NCBI GenBank assembly: GCA_014381165.1
Contig: JACMIM010000714.1
Span: 1-12,694, forward strand
Length of the DNA stretch: 12,694 bases
Reading direction: 5' to 3'
DNA from: Roseiflexaceae bacterium
GTDB taxonomy: Bacteria; Chloroflexota; Chloroflexia; Chloroflexales; Roseiflexaceae
The position numbers were made by a program, and so were the translations under genes. Of the stretch, positions 1 to 5,802 are shown in pieces (the first letter of the stretch is position 1; every line of letters begins with the position of its first letter). Under the pieces are notes generated by a model that was given only the letters and a program-made list of their open reading frames with translations, did no database searches and was not told where the DNA came from.

Positions 1-2
1 CA

Positions 3-947
3 TCGCCCGCCGCAACAACCCGGGCAGTTCCAACCCAAACCATTACACCCGTTCCGCTCGACACCATCTTGGCCATCACCCGCGCCGATGTGGCGATTCC
101 TGCCGCCCGCAGCAGCGGGGCTGTTCTGTCCAACCCGCCCGGCGACTCACGCGCGACCACGGTTCTGCTCATGGGCATCGACCGCAGGCCGGGCGAAGGC
201 AGCGGGACGCGATCAGACACCATTGTCGTGCTGCGGCTCGACCCGCAACGCCAGCGGGTGGCCATGCTTTCGCTGCCGCGCGACCTGATTGTACCCATCC
301 CCGGCGTGGGCTACGCACGTATCAATGCAGCAAATGTGTATGGTGAGCAGGCCGGAATCGGCGGCGGGCTTGAGCTGACCCGCCAGACCGTCGGCGACCT
401 ACTTGGCCTGGAGATCGACCATGTTGTCCAGGTTGATTTCCAGGGCTTCACGGGCGCGGTCGATGCGATTGGCGGGATCGACATCGACGTGCCGACCGAG
501 CTGTACGACCCGGAATTTCCAACCATGGACTATGGCTACACCGTGGCGCACTTCACGACCGGGCCGCAGCATATGGATGGCGCACGCGCACTGATGTACG
601 CCCGTGTTCGTCACGTCGATAGCGATTTTCACCGCATGCGCCGCCAGCAGTCGGTGCTGGTCGCCGCACTGGAGCGCATACGTGGCCAGAACATCGTTCA
701 ACAACTGCAAAGTATTGCCGATGTCACCGGCGCACTGCGTGGCTTCATCCAAACCGATCTGCCCGAGCAGGACATGATCAGCCTGGCCTGGGGATTTCGC
801 ACGATCTCACCTGCTGCGATCGAGCGCTACACGCTGGATGAGAACTCAGTCCAGATTAACGTTCTTCCCGAGGATCCATACGCGCAGTTTGCCGTTCCTG
901 GCGCAATCGAGCAGCTGTCGCGCCAGCTCGTGCAAGGGCTGGAATAA
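3..947 (+). CDS. LCP (LytR-CpsA-Psr) family envelope protein, N-terminus outside window
   Basis: The reading frame is open from the window edge, so the true start and probably a membrane anchor lie upstream; 314 codons are visible. The first ~45 residues are rich in Pro, Thr and Ala and look like an extracellular linker. The LCP domain follows: an LLMGID strand, RSDT (the conserved Asp-Thr), SLPRD with the conserved Arg, a QVDFQGF...IGGIDIDVP segment, and the basic stretch YARVRHVDSDFHRMRRQQ. In this family those Arg and Asp residues bind the pyrophosphate of polyprenyl-linked substrates. Family members usually transfer glycopolymers to the cell wall or envelope; the substrate here cannot be told. 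A TTG at position 69 could act as a start, but it falls in the linker and would leave no membrane anchor, so I treat the gene as partial. Confidence 0.9.
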   Translation, partial: SPAATTRAVPTQTITPVPLDTILAITRADVAIPAARSSGAVLSNPPGDSRATTVLLMGIDRRPGEGSGTRSDTIVVLRLDPQRQRVAMLSLPRDLIVPIPGVGYARINAANVYGEQAGIGGGLELTRQTVGDLLGLEIDHVVQVDFQGFTGAVDAIGGIDIDVPTELYDPEFPTMDYGYTVAHFTTGPQHMDGARALMYARVRHVDSDFHRMRRQQSVLVAALERIRGQNIVQQLQSIADVTGALRGFIQTDLPEQDMISLAWGFRTISPAAIERYTLDENSVQINVLPEDPYAQFAVPGAIEQLSRQLVQGLE

Positions 948-1108
948 GCCTGGGTTAGCGCACAGCCAGGACTTGGCGGCGCAGCCCTCAAAACCCCATT
1001 CACGGTACAAATCGTGCGGTAGCGCACGCAGAGGTGTGGGCGCAAAAACCTGAAACATCCCCGCATTCTTCATGAACTCGGTGAATCTATAGCAACAAGG
1101 AGCAATGT

Positions 1109-1510
1109 GTGATCAAGGGATTTCGCGATTTCCTGCTACGGGGCAATGTGATCGAACTCGCAGTTGCCGTGATCATCGGCGCGGCCTTCACCGCGATCGT
1201 TAATTCGATGGTAGCCGACATCATCACACCGATTCTTGGCTTAGCTGGCGGCCTACCAGATTTCTCGAATTGGCGGCTGCTTGCCGATGCGAACGGCGCA
1301 GGCGGCATCGCGCTCGGCAACTTCTTCAATGCAGTCATCTCATTCGTGATCACGGCCCTGGTCGTCTACTTCTTAATTGTCGTGCCAGCAAACCGCGCGC
1401 TGGCCGTGATGAAGCGTGATGAGCCGCCGCCCGCCGCACCCGAGCTAACCATGGATCAGAAGCTCCTGACCGAAATCCGCGATGCCCTGGCCCGCCAGCA
1501 GCCACGCTAA
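1109..1510 (+). CDS. mscL: Large-conductance mechanosensitive channel MscL
   Basis: 133 residues, the usual MscL length. It forms a homopentameric pore that opens under membrane tension to release solutes during hypo-osmotic shock. The amphipathic N-terminal helix (IKGFRDFLLRGN) leads into TM1 (about residues 14-40, LAVAVIIGAAFTAIV and VADIITPILG). A short periplasmic loop follows (LPDFSNW), then TM2 (about 70-93), a basic junction, a Pro-rich linker, and the C-terminal bundle helix with the conserved LLTEIRDAL motif. The GTG start at 1109 is chosen because AAGGAG (1097-1102) lies 6 nt upstream and the protein then begins exactly as the family does; the nearby ATG at 1105 is out of frame. The gene stands alone, 161 bp after the LCP gene, and converges on rsgA. 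Confidence 0.97.
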   Translation: MIKGFRDFLLRGNVIELAVAVIIGAAFTAIVNSMVADIITPILGLAGGLPDFSNWRLLADANGAGGIALGNFFNAVISFVITALVVYFLIVVPANRALAVMKRDEPPPAAPELTMDQKLLTEIRDALARQQPR

Positions 1511-1519
1511 AAGAATTGG

Positions 1520-1558
1520 AGAGCGCAGATTGCAGACTAAATCTGCGATCTGCGCTCT
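1520..1558. terminator. 17-bp perfect stem between convergent mscL and rsgA
   Basis: Arms 1520-1536 and 1542-1558 pair over 17 bp (one G-T wobble) around a 5-nt loop, CTAAA. The 3' arm reaches into the rsgA stop codon (1557-1559). On the minus strand the stem is followed by a T-rich tract (TCCAATTCTTTT), so it probably ends rsgA transcription; for mscL the downstream bases are not T-rich. Its symmetry and position suit a bidirectional terminator. Confidence 0.7.
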
Positions 1559-2504
1559 AGTCCGAGGGGTTCTGGCGCAGCCGCACATAGCTTTGATAGC
1601 GTGCGGCGTCGATCGCACCTTCGGCGAGCGCAGCCTGCACTGCACAATCCGGCTCGTGAATGTGGCTACAGCCAGCAAAACGGCACTCGTCAAGGTAAGG
1701 CCGGAACTCACGGTAGCACCAGGCCAAATCGTCGAGGGGAAAGCGCCACAGTCCCAATTCGCGAATACCAGGCGTGTCGGCAACATACCCGCCGCCGGCC
1801 AGGTCGAGCTGAATGAGCTCGGCGACCGTAGTGGTATGGCGGCCCTTTGAAAGCAGCGCGCTGACATCGCCGGTAGCAAGGCCGAGCCCAGGCTGCACGA
1901 CATTTAGCAGGCTGCTTTTGCCCACGCCGGATTTCCCTGTCACCACACTGATCCGGCCCGCCAACCGTGCCTGAAGCTCGGCAATGCCTGCGCCAGTGCG
2001 CGTGCTGGTGTAGATCACAGGATAGCCAATTCGGGCGTACACATCGAAGAGCGCCCTGGCGCGCTGATCGCCCACCAGATCGAGCTTATTCGCTATAACC
2101 ACTGCGTCCAGCTCGCTGGCCTCGCTCAATACCAGGTAGCGGTCGAGCATGCGCGGCGAAAAGTCTGGCTGGGCGCAGGCCATCACCAGCATTACCTGAT
2201 CGACATTGGCGACAATCACATCTTCTTTCCAGATGCCCTTGGAGCCGACCGCCCGCCGTGCCAACTTACTATTCCGTGGTGTGACTGCCTCGATTGCACC
2301 ATGGGTCGGCGAAACCTGCGTCACCTCAACCTGATCGCCGATCACGGCGATGTCGCTGGACTGCCGCTCCTTCTTGAGCCGCCCACGCAAGGTACACTCC
2401 AATATACCAACTTCGGTGCGAACCCAAAAAAAGCCACTCTGGGCGCGCAGCACGGTTCCCCGCAAGCTTGCGCGCCCAGATGCTATCAGCGGTCTATCGG
2501 TCAT
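1557..2504 (-). CDS. rsgA: Small ribosomal subunit biogenesis GTPase RsgA (YjeQ)
   Basis: 315 residues. RsgA is a circularly permuted GTPase that helps late maturation of the 30S subunit and releases assembly factors. Seen in order: an N-terminal OB-fold (about 15-75); G4 NKLD at 139-142; G1/P-loop GKSGVGKS at 190-197; the GRHTTT segment at 221-226; G3 DTPG at 243-246; and a C-terminal zinc site C274, C279, H281, C287. The zinc ligands keep the Cys-X4-Cys-X-His-X5-Cys spacing of E. coli YjeQ. The ATG at 2504 overlaps the TGA of the preceding 67-residue ORF in an ATGA junction, so translation is probably coupled. Expression should depend on the structured leader upstream (2789-3061). The gene ends at the long hairpin shared with mscL. 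Confidence 0.97.
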   Translation of the reverse strand: MTDRPLIASGRASLRGTVLRAQSGFFWVRTEVGILECTLRGRLKKERQSSDIAVIGDQVEVTQVSPTHGAIEAVTPRNSKLARRAVGSKGIWKEDVIVANVDQVMLVMACAQPDFSPRMLDRYLVLSEASELDAVVIANKLDLVGDQRARALFDVYARIGYPVIYTSTRTGAGIAELQARLAGRISVVTGKSGVGKSSLLNVVQPGLGLATGDVSALLSKGRHTTTVAELIQLDLAGGGYVADTPGIRELGLWRFPLDDLAWCYREFRPYLDECRFAGCSHIHEPDCAVQAALAEGAIDAARYQSYVRLRQNPSD

Positions 2505-2704
2505 TGCTGCTCGTTTCCACGCACATGCACTTCCAGATGCCGAACACCAAGCACATCGAATGCCATGGTGATCAGCCGCTCGATTAGGCTGGTCTGCACA
2601 TCTAACTCATCTGGCGCTATCTCGGCGTAGAAATGTCGCTCTGCGTCGTGGGATGTATGAGTCGATGGTTCGACCAACGAGCCATCGCGTTTCTGAATAA
2701 TCAA
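2501..2704 (-). CDS. Small protein of unknown function, translationally coupled to rsgA
   Basis: 67 residues, not recognised. The sequence is acidic/basic mixed, with no membrane segment or cysteines, and has a likely amphipathic helix in its second half (about residues 35-52, DVQTSLIERLITMAFDVL) followed by a short strand-like LEVHV. I choose the TTG at 2704 because AGGAG (2716-2712 on the minus strand) sits 7 nt upstream. The open frame continues further 5', but there it runs through terminator and leader structure and looks non-coding. The stop TGA overlaps the rsgA ATG. Such coupling suggests a role near ribosome assembly, but that is inference only. It could also serve mainly as a short leading cistron for rsgA. 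Confidence 0.65.
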   Translation of the reverse strand: MIIQKRDGSLVEPSTHTSHDAERHFYAEIAPDELDVQTSLIERLITMAFDVLGVRHLEVHVRGNEQQ

Positions 2705-2735
2705 AGCCGTGCTCCTTTGGTCCGTTTGCTTGGCG

Positions 2736-2759
2736 CTGCGGCAACGAAAAGAGCCGCAG
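2736..2759 (-). promoter_or_regulatory. 7-bp hairpin between leader terminator and ribosome binding site
   Basis: On the minus strand CTGCGGC (2759-2753) pairs perfectly with GCCGCAG (2742-2736) around a 10-nt loop. It lies after the T-tract at 2789 and about 20 nt before the ribosome binding site of the 67-residue ORF. No T-run follows, so it is not an obvious terminator; it may stabilise the mRNA or affect ribosome access. Confidence 0.45.
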
Positions 2760-2788
2760 GATGCGCGTTCGCAACCCACAGCTCTCAT

Positions 2789-2827
2789 AAAAAAAGCCGG
2801 GGCGCGGTTTCTACCTCCGCCCACGGC
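2789..2827 (-). terminator. Intrinsic terminator (attenuator) in the rsgA leader
   Basis: On the minus strand, 4 bp (2827-2824 with 2796-2799), a bulged T (2823), 5 bp (2822-2818 with 2800-2804) and a further GG/CC pair (2815-2814 with 2807-2806) form a GC-rich stem. It is followed at once by seven Ts (2795-2789). This is a textbook Rho-independent terminator lying about 85 nt upstream of the first start codon of the rsgA transcript, so it would act as premature termination unless disrupted. Confidence 0.75.
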
Positions 2828-3025
2828 CGATGCTCAACACGAGCTGATGATCAGCTTTGGAGCCTCGGGGGTTCGGGCGAGGGCAGGACGTAGGTGGCGA
2901 TACCTGATGCGATAAAAATATCGCATACGGGCAAGCCGGTGGTTGTAAGTGTGACAATCATCATATGTTGTACGTCCGCCTTTCTTCGGTACTCTACACG
3001 CGAGGGTTGAGAATCAGAGTGATAC
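2789..3025 (-). promoter_or_regulatory. Structured leader RNA, candidate riboswitch/attenuator or small RNA upstream of rsgA
   Basis: From the predicted transcription start near 3025 to the T-tract is about 237 nt without a convincing gene. Pairings seen on the minus strand: GGCGGACGTA (2980-2971) with TACGTCCTGCC (2892-2882, one bulge) closes a ~78-nt domain. Inside it lies an 8-bp hairpin ATGCGATA/TATCGCAT with a TTTT loop (2926-2907). Next come a CCTCG/CGAGG hairpin (2882-2878 with 2867-2863) and alternative hairpins around 2856-2832. CCTCGCCC (2882-2875) can instead pair with GGGCGGAGG (2822-2814, one bulged G), which would break the terminator. This three-way competition is typical of riboswitches and attenuators. 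I recognise no known class; a standalone small RNA is the alternative. Confidence 0.55.
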
Positions 3026-3031
3026 GTAGAA

Positions 3032-3061
3032 AGAATAGCACGCCAACAGTGGCCCTGTCAA
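3032..3061 (-). promoter_or_regulatory. Promoter for the leader-ORF-rsgA transcript
   Basis: On the minus strand a perfect -35 box TTGACA (3061-3056) is separated by 18 nt from TATTCT (3037-3032, 4 of 6 consensus bases). Transcription would start near 3025. It lies between the MITE and the structured leader, and would drive the 67-residue ORF and rsgA. Confidence 0.6.
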
Positions 3062-3109
3062 GCGGCGCACGCTCCGCCTTTGGGCTGATCATGTCGGGTT
3101 CACGCCATA

Positions 3110-3114
3110 TACAT
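3110..3114. repeat. Target site duplication, left copy (TACAT)
   Basis: TACAT directly abuts the left end of the MITE and is repeated at 3232-3236 directly after its right end. On the minus strand the right copy lies inside the last codons of nth. Confidence 0.75.
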
Positions 3115-3231
3115 TAGGACTTACGCAGTTGGCGACTTCAGCCTGCGGCAGCAAAAAACGCAACAATTATTCGATGTCTCCTTGCCCGCTGTAGGCGAAA
3201 TGAAACCTGTTGGGCAACTGCGTAAATCCTA
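3115..3231. mobile_element. 117-bp MITE with 17-bp terminal inverted repeats
   Basis: Left end TAGGACTTACGCAGTTG (3115-3131) and right end CAACTGCGTAAATCCTA (3215-3231) are inverted copies with one mismatch. The element is flanked by the direct repeat TACAT (3110-3114 and 3232-3236), the expected footprint of a 5-bp target duplication. A 6-bp duplication, ATACAT, fits if one end is trimmed by a base. The interior is too short to encode a transposase, so it must have moved with a transposase supplied elsewhere. It also holds a partial inner inverted repeat (GCCTGCGGCAGC near 3141, GCTGTAGGC near 3188). Ends of the GGACTTACGCA type are, as I recall, common in bacterial insertion sequences; the family is not assigned here. 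The right end supplies the stop codon of nth. Confidence 0.85.
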
Positions 3232-3885
3232 TACATAATAATCGCAAAGGTCGCGCAGCGGGCACTGGCCGCAAAGCGGGCGCTGCGCCTTGCAGACCTG
3301 CTTGCCGTGGCGAATCATGTCTAAATGAAAGCTGTAGACAGCCGCTTCGGGCAACGCGGCTTCGAGCAGTGAGTGGGCGGCATCTGCGCCAATGCGTGGC
3401 GCGATCAGGCCCATTCGCAGCGAAACACGGTGGACATGCGTGTCGACGGGCAATGCCGGGCGGCCCAGCGCAAACAGCAGCACGCAGGCGGCAGTCTTTG
3501 GCCCGATGCCGTCGAGCGAGGTGAGCCAGCGTTTGGCCTCGGCCAGCGGCAGGTCGGAAAGCACTGTCAGGTCAAGCGCGCCGCACTGCTCCAGCACTGC
3601 GTGGAGCGTGCGGTTGATGCGCGCCGCCTTGATCCGCCCCAGACCCGCCCCTTTAATCAGCGCATACAGCTCGTCGTCCGGCGCATCGAGTAGCTCTTCC
3701 CAATGTGGGTAGGCGGCGCGCAGCTGCCCGAAGGCCCGCCCACTGTTGATGTCGCTGGTATTTTGCGAGAGGATCGTGTGAATGAGTTCATCGAGCGGGG
3801 CGCGGCTTGGCCGCAGGCTGCGCGGGCCGTACACATCTACCAACCGCTGATAGACGCGCATAATCTTTGTCTGGTTAACATCCAT
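3229..3885 (-). CDS. nth: Endonuclease III-type DNA glycosylase/AP lyase, C-terminus altered by MITE
   Basis: 218 residues, the usual size. It removes oxidised pyrimidines and cleaves AP sites in base excision repair. The helix-hairpin-helix LTSLDGIGPKTA (121-132) carries the catalytic Lys130; the catalytic Asp148 is in PVDTHVHR. The 4Fe-4S cluster ligands C198, C205, C208 and C214 keep the family spacing C-X6-C-X2-C-X5-C. The TAG stop is the first three bases of the MITE end. Without the element the frame would read through the single target copy into Tyr-Gly-Val-Asn-Pro-Thr and then stop at TGA (3089-3091), so only six residues were lost, all after the iron-sulfur cluster. Activity is probably kept. 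No ribosome binding site is visible before the ATG; see the -10 box at 3891. Confidence 0.93.
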   Translation of the reverse strand: MDVNQTKIMRVYQRLVDVYGPRSLRPSRAPLDELIHTILSQNTSDINSGRAFGQLRAAYPHWEELLDAPDDELYALIKGAGLGRIKAARINRTLHAVLEQCGALDLTVLSDLPLAEAKRWLTSLDGIGPKTAACVLLFALGRPALPVDTHVHRVSLRMGLIAPRIGADAAHSLLEAALPEAAVYSFHLDMIRHGKQVCKAQRPLCGQCPLRDLCDYYV

Positions 3886-3890
3886 GGGCT

Positions 3891-3896
3891 ATTGTA
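3891..3896 (-). promoter_or_regulatory. -10 box TACAAT, possibly giving leaderless nth mRNA
   Basis: TACAAT on the minus strand ends 5 nt before the nth ATG. The start point it predicts falls on or next to the A of the ATG, and no Shine-Dalgarno sequence is present. A good -35 box is not seen at 17-18 nt. Confidence 0.4.
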
Positions 3897-3953
3897 CCGC
3901 ACACGAATGGGGCGCGGAAGTTCAAACATCTTCTGCGCATGCAATACATTGAA

Positions 3954-4613
3954 TCAGGCAGCTTCGACACGGGCAATGATCTCAGCCAGCGGCAGCTCGG
4001 CCAACGAGCGCATGCGCAGCGCCACAGGCGGCAGTTCAACGTCGGCGTTGATCGCGATTGGCACTGCCACGCAACGGATGCCCGCCGCCGCCGCAGCACG
4101 CATGCCATTGGGCGAATCCTCGAACACCAGGCACTGGTCGGCAGGCACACCCAGGCAGGCGGCGGCGCTCAGAAACAGGTCGGGCGCTGGCTTGACGCGC
4201 GCCACATCGTCGCGGGTGCGCACACACACGAAGTGTTCGCGCAGGCCATGGTGCGCCAGCCAACCCTCGACCCAGGCCCGGTTCGAGCTGGACGCCACGG
4301 CAGCTGGTAGGCCGGTCGCACGCGCGGCGGCCAGCAGATCGGCGACACCAGGCAGCAGCGGTGCGCTGTGGCAACGGGCACGGTAGCGCTCGGAGAAGGT
4401 GCTGCGCAACGCGGCCGCGCCTGCGCGGCCATCGAGCAGCTCGGCAAGCTCCACCCCAGCGTCAAAGCCGCCGTGCGTGCCAACACCAGTAATCCAGCGC
4501 TCGTGAGCCAGCTCGAAGCCATGCTCGCGGTATAGCCCCGACCAAGTTTCGTAGTCCGGTGTCTCGGTATCGAAGATCAGGCCATCGAAATCGAAGATCA
4601 GTGCGTGTATCAT
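3954..4613 (-). CDS. HAD superfamily hydrolase, beta-phosphoglucomutase/phosphatase-like (subfamily IA)
   Basis: 219 residues. Motif I DFDGLIFDTE places the nucleophile Asp8 and general acid/base Asp10. A helical cap follows (about 17-85). Motif II is ASSSN (107-111), motif III Lys141 in VKPAPDLF, and motif IV FEDSPNG (164-170) holds the Mg2+-binding acidic residues. The pattern fits sugar-phosphate phosphatases or beta-phosphoglucomutase-like enzymes; the substrate cannot be read from the sequence. The ATG at 4613 gives the standard family N-terminus; only a close AGGA precedes it. It follows the SH3-like gene by 108 bp that hold two palindromic repeats, and may share its transcript. Confidence 0.9.
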   Translation of the reverse strand: MIHALIFDFDGLIFDTETPDYETWSGLYREHGFELAHERWITGVGTHGGFDAGVELAELLDGRAGAAALRSTFSERYRARCHSAPLLPGVADLLAAARATGLPAAVASSSNRAWVEGWLAHHGLREHFVCVRTRDDVARVKPAPDLFLSAAACLGVPADQCLVFEDSPNGMRAAAAAGIRCVAVPIAINADVELPPVALRMRSLAELPLAEIIARVEAA

Positions 4614-4625
4614 TATCCTGTTATT

Positions 4626-4695
4626 CCACCCGGCGCTTCAGCGCCGGGCTAGTTAGTTGTGTGCCCTACTCCACCCGGCGCTGAAGCGCCGGGCT
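4626..4695. repeat. Two copies of a 20-bp palindromic repeat (CCCGGCGCT/AGCGCCGGG)
   Basis: CCCGGCGCT-TC-AGCGCCGGG (4629-4648) and CCCGGCGCT-GA-AGCGCCGGG (4674-4693) are perfect inverted repeats with 9-base arms. They lie in the same wider unit, CCAC...GCT, at 45-bp spacing. The two copies differ only in the central dinucleotide. They fill the gap between the SH3-like and HAD genes. They could act as an mRNA-stabilising or terminating hairpin, but no T-tract follows on the minus strand. They look like dispersed REP-like elements. Confidence 0.8.
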
Positions 4696-4721
4696 CGTGG
4701 GTTTTGTGCCGTTTTGAAAAT

Positions 4722-5273
4722 CTATTGTGAACCAGCAATCAACAGTGCCGAGGCCCAGCCCTGCGTGCCTGCGGCGACGCCCTCGCCGCTACGGTCGGCT
4801 GCGGGTGTTGTCACTTGAATACGATACCAGGTCTGCCCAGCAACATCGCGCTGTTCGAGCAAGTTGATTTGGTCGCCCGGCCAGATCAGCCCCAAGACGT
4901 TGGCATCGTCGATCGCTGGCTCGCGGCGTAGGTTGCCACCTTGCGTGACCGTGCCTAGGCCCAGGCCTGCTGGCGTGGTTGGCTGCGCCGCCACTGCGCG
5001 TGCCGTTGCCAGCGCCTCGACCGTGGCAGTTCTGGCCAGTGCCGTTGCGGTGGCTTGCGGAAAGGCGGTGGCGGCCAGCACCGTCGCACGAGCTAGCGCG
5101 ATCTCCTGGCGGTCAGCCTGGTAGCGCAGCAGAAACTGCGTTCCCGCTATCAGCCCACCGATCAGCAGTAGGGCCAGCAACACGGTGCCAAGCGCCTGGA
5201 GCGGGCCGCCCCGCCGTGGCGCGTGGGGGCCGAAGAGCTTTTCCCAATCTTCTTTGCGTAATTTGCTTGGCAC
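4722..5273 (-). CDS. Single-pass membrane protein with C-terminal SH3-like domain
   Basis: 183 residues from the GTG at 5273, chosen because CAGGAG lies 6 nt upstream; the frame extends further 5' only through promoter DNA. A short basic cytoplasmic head (SKLRKEDWEKLFGPH) precedes one transmembrane helix (about 27-49, LGTVLLALLLIGGLIAGTQF). An Ala/Thr-rich helical spacer (about 52-97) follows. The C-terminal bacterial SH3-like module (about 106-180) has GGNLRREP, a turn with LIWPGD, WYRIQV and GWASALLI. Such modules bind peptidoglycan or other envelope parts; the exact partner is unknown. It probably displays the domain outside the membrane. A probable extended -10 promoter lies just upstream. 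Confidence 0.8.
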   Translation of the reverse strand: MPSKLRKEDWEKLFGPHAPRRGGPLQALGTVLLALLLIGGLIAGTQFLLRYQADRQEIALARATVLAATAFPQATATALARTATVEALATARAVAAQPTTPAGLGLGTVTQGGNLRREPAIDDANVLGLIWPGDQINLLEQRDVAGQTWYRIQVTTPAADRSGEGVAAGTQGWASALLIAGSQ

Positions 5274-5305
5274 TGTGTTCTCCTGCCCTGCACGAACGGA
5301 GCCAC

Positions 5306-5314
5306 AGTATAGCA
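5306..5314 (-). promoter_or_regulatory. Extended -10 promoter (TGC-TATACT) for the SH3-like gene
   Basis: On the minus strand TGCTATACT (5314-5306) gives a TGn-extended -10 box with 5 of 6 consensus bases. It predicts a start near 5299, about 26 nt before the GTG. No clear -35 box is seen, which is common for extended -10 promoters. Confidence 0.5.
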
Positions 5315-5355
5315 CGCGGCCTGTTGTGCGCCGGAGCATTAAGCCTTTACAACAG

Positions 5356-5802
5356 TTACAAAATCATCGCACTTAATCCAACTACCAGCACAAGCAGCAG
5401 GCAGCCGAGCACATACAAGCCAAGTGTCAAATACGCAATGACCAAGCCAGCCTTGGCCAGGCCACGCCCGCGCAGCCGCCCGCCAGCCTGATCGAGTTCG
5501 CGCTGCGCCATGTGGCCAGCAACGATCGCAGCAATCGGCCCGATGATCGGCAGCAGTTGCGCGATGCCAAGGATGGCGCACACCAAACTGATGACGGCCA
5601 GGCTACTTTGCGGCGGTACGGCCGGCGTTGAGCGCCACAGCATGCTGGCGCTCTCGCCAGAAGCTCTGGCTACACTCTGCTCGCCAAGCTGAGTGGTTTG
5701 GTGGCCCTCACTGCTAGAGCCGGGCAGTGGCGCGCGCGCGCCGCAGTTGGTGCAGAACACCGCCTCGCCGACCAGCGGCTCGCCACAGGTTCGGCAGGTC
5801 AC
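5356..5802 (-). CDS. Zinc-ribbon DUF4190-like two-helix membrane protein
   Basis: 148 residues. An N-terminal zinc ribbon has two CXXC knuckles (C3/C6 and C17/C20). A Ser/Gln-rich linker and a DUF4190-like domain follow: the SSLAVISLVCAILGI helix, a Pro-Ile-Gly turn, IAAIVAGHMAQREL, a basic loop (GGRLRGRGLAKAG) and a second long hydrophobic segment (about 118-147). The function of this domain is not known. The GTG start at 5802 overlaps the trpC stop in a GTGA junction, so its translation is probably coupled to trpC. The coupling need not mean a role in tryptophan synthesis; it may only reflect gene packing. Confidence 0.8.
   Translation of the reverse strand: MTCRTCGEPLVGEAVFCTNCGARAPLPGSSSEGHQTTQLGEQSVARASGESASMLWRSTPAVPPQSSLAVISLVCAILGIAQLLPIIGPIAAIVAGHMAQRELDQAGGRLRGRGLAKAGLVIAYLTLGLYVLGCLLLVLVVGLSAMIL

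Noticed and set aside
2803..2818. T-box-like sequence GGAGGTAGAAACCGCG in the rsgA leader (minus strand)
   Set aside because: It resembles the T-box core, but the ACCGCG part forms the 3' arm of the terminator rather than its 5' arm, and no aminoacyl-tRNA synthetase or amino-acid gene follows.
2633..2915. Plus-strand ORFs opposite the rsgA leader
   Set aside because: They lack ribosome binding sites and family resemblance, and cross the terminator and leader structures on the other strand.
2789..3025. Known housekeeping RNA (RNase P RNA, SRP RNA, tmRNA, 6S RNA)
   Set aside because: The conserved cores of RNase P, SRP and tmRNA were not found on either strand, and the ends do not pair as 6S RNA would.
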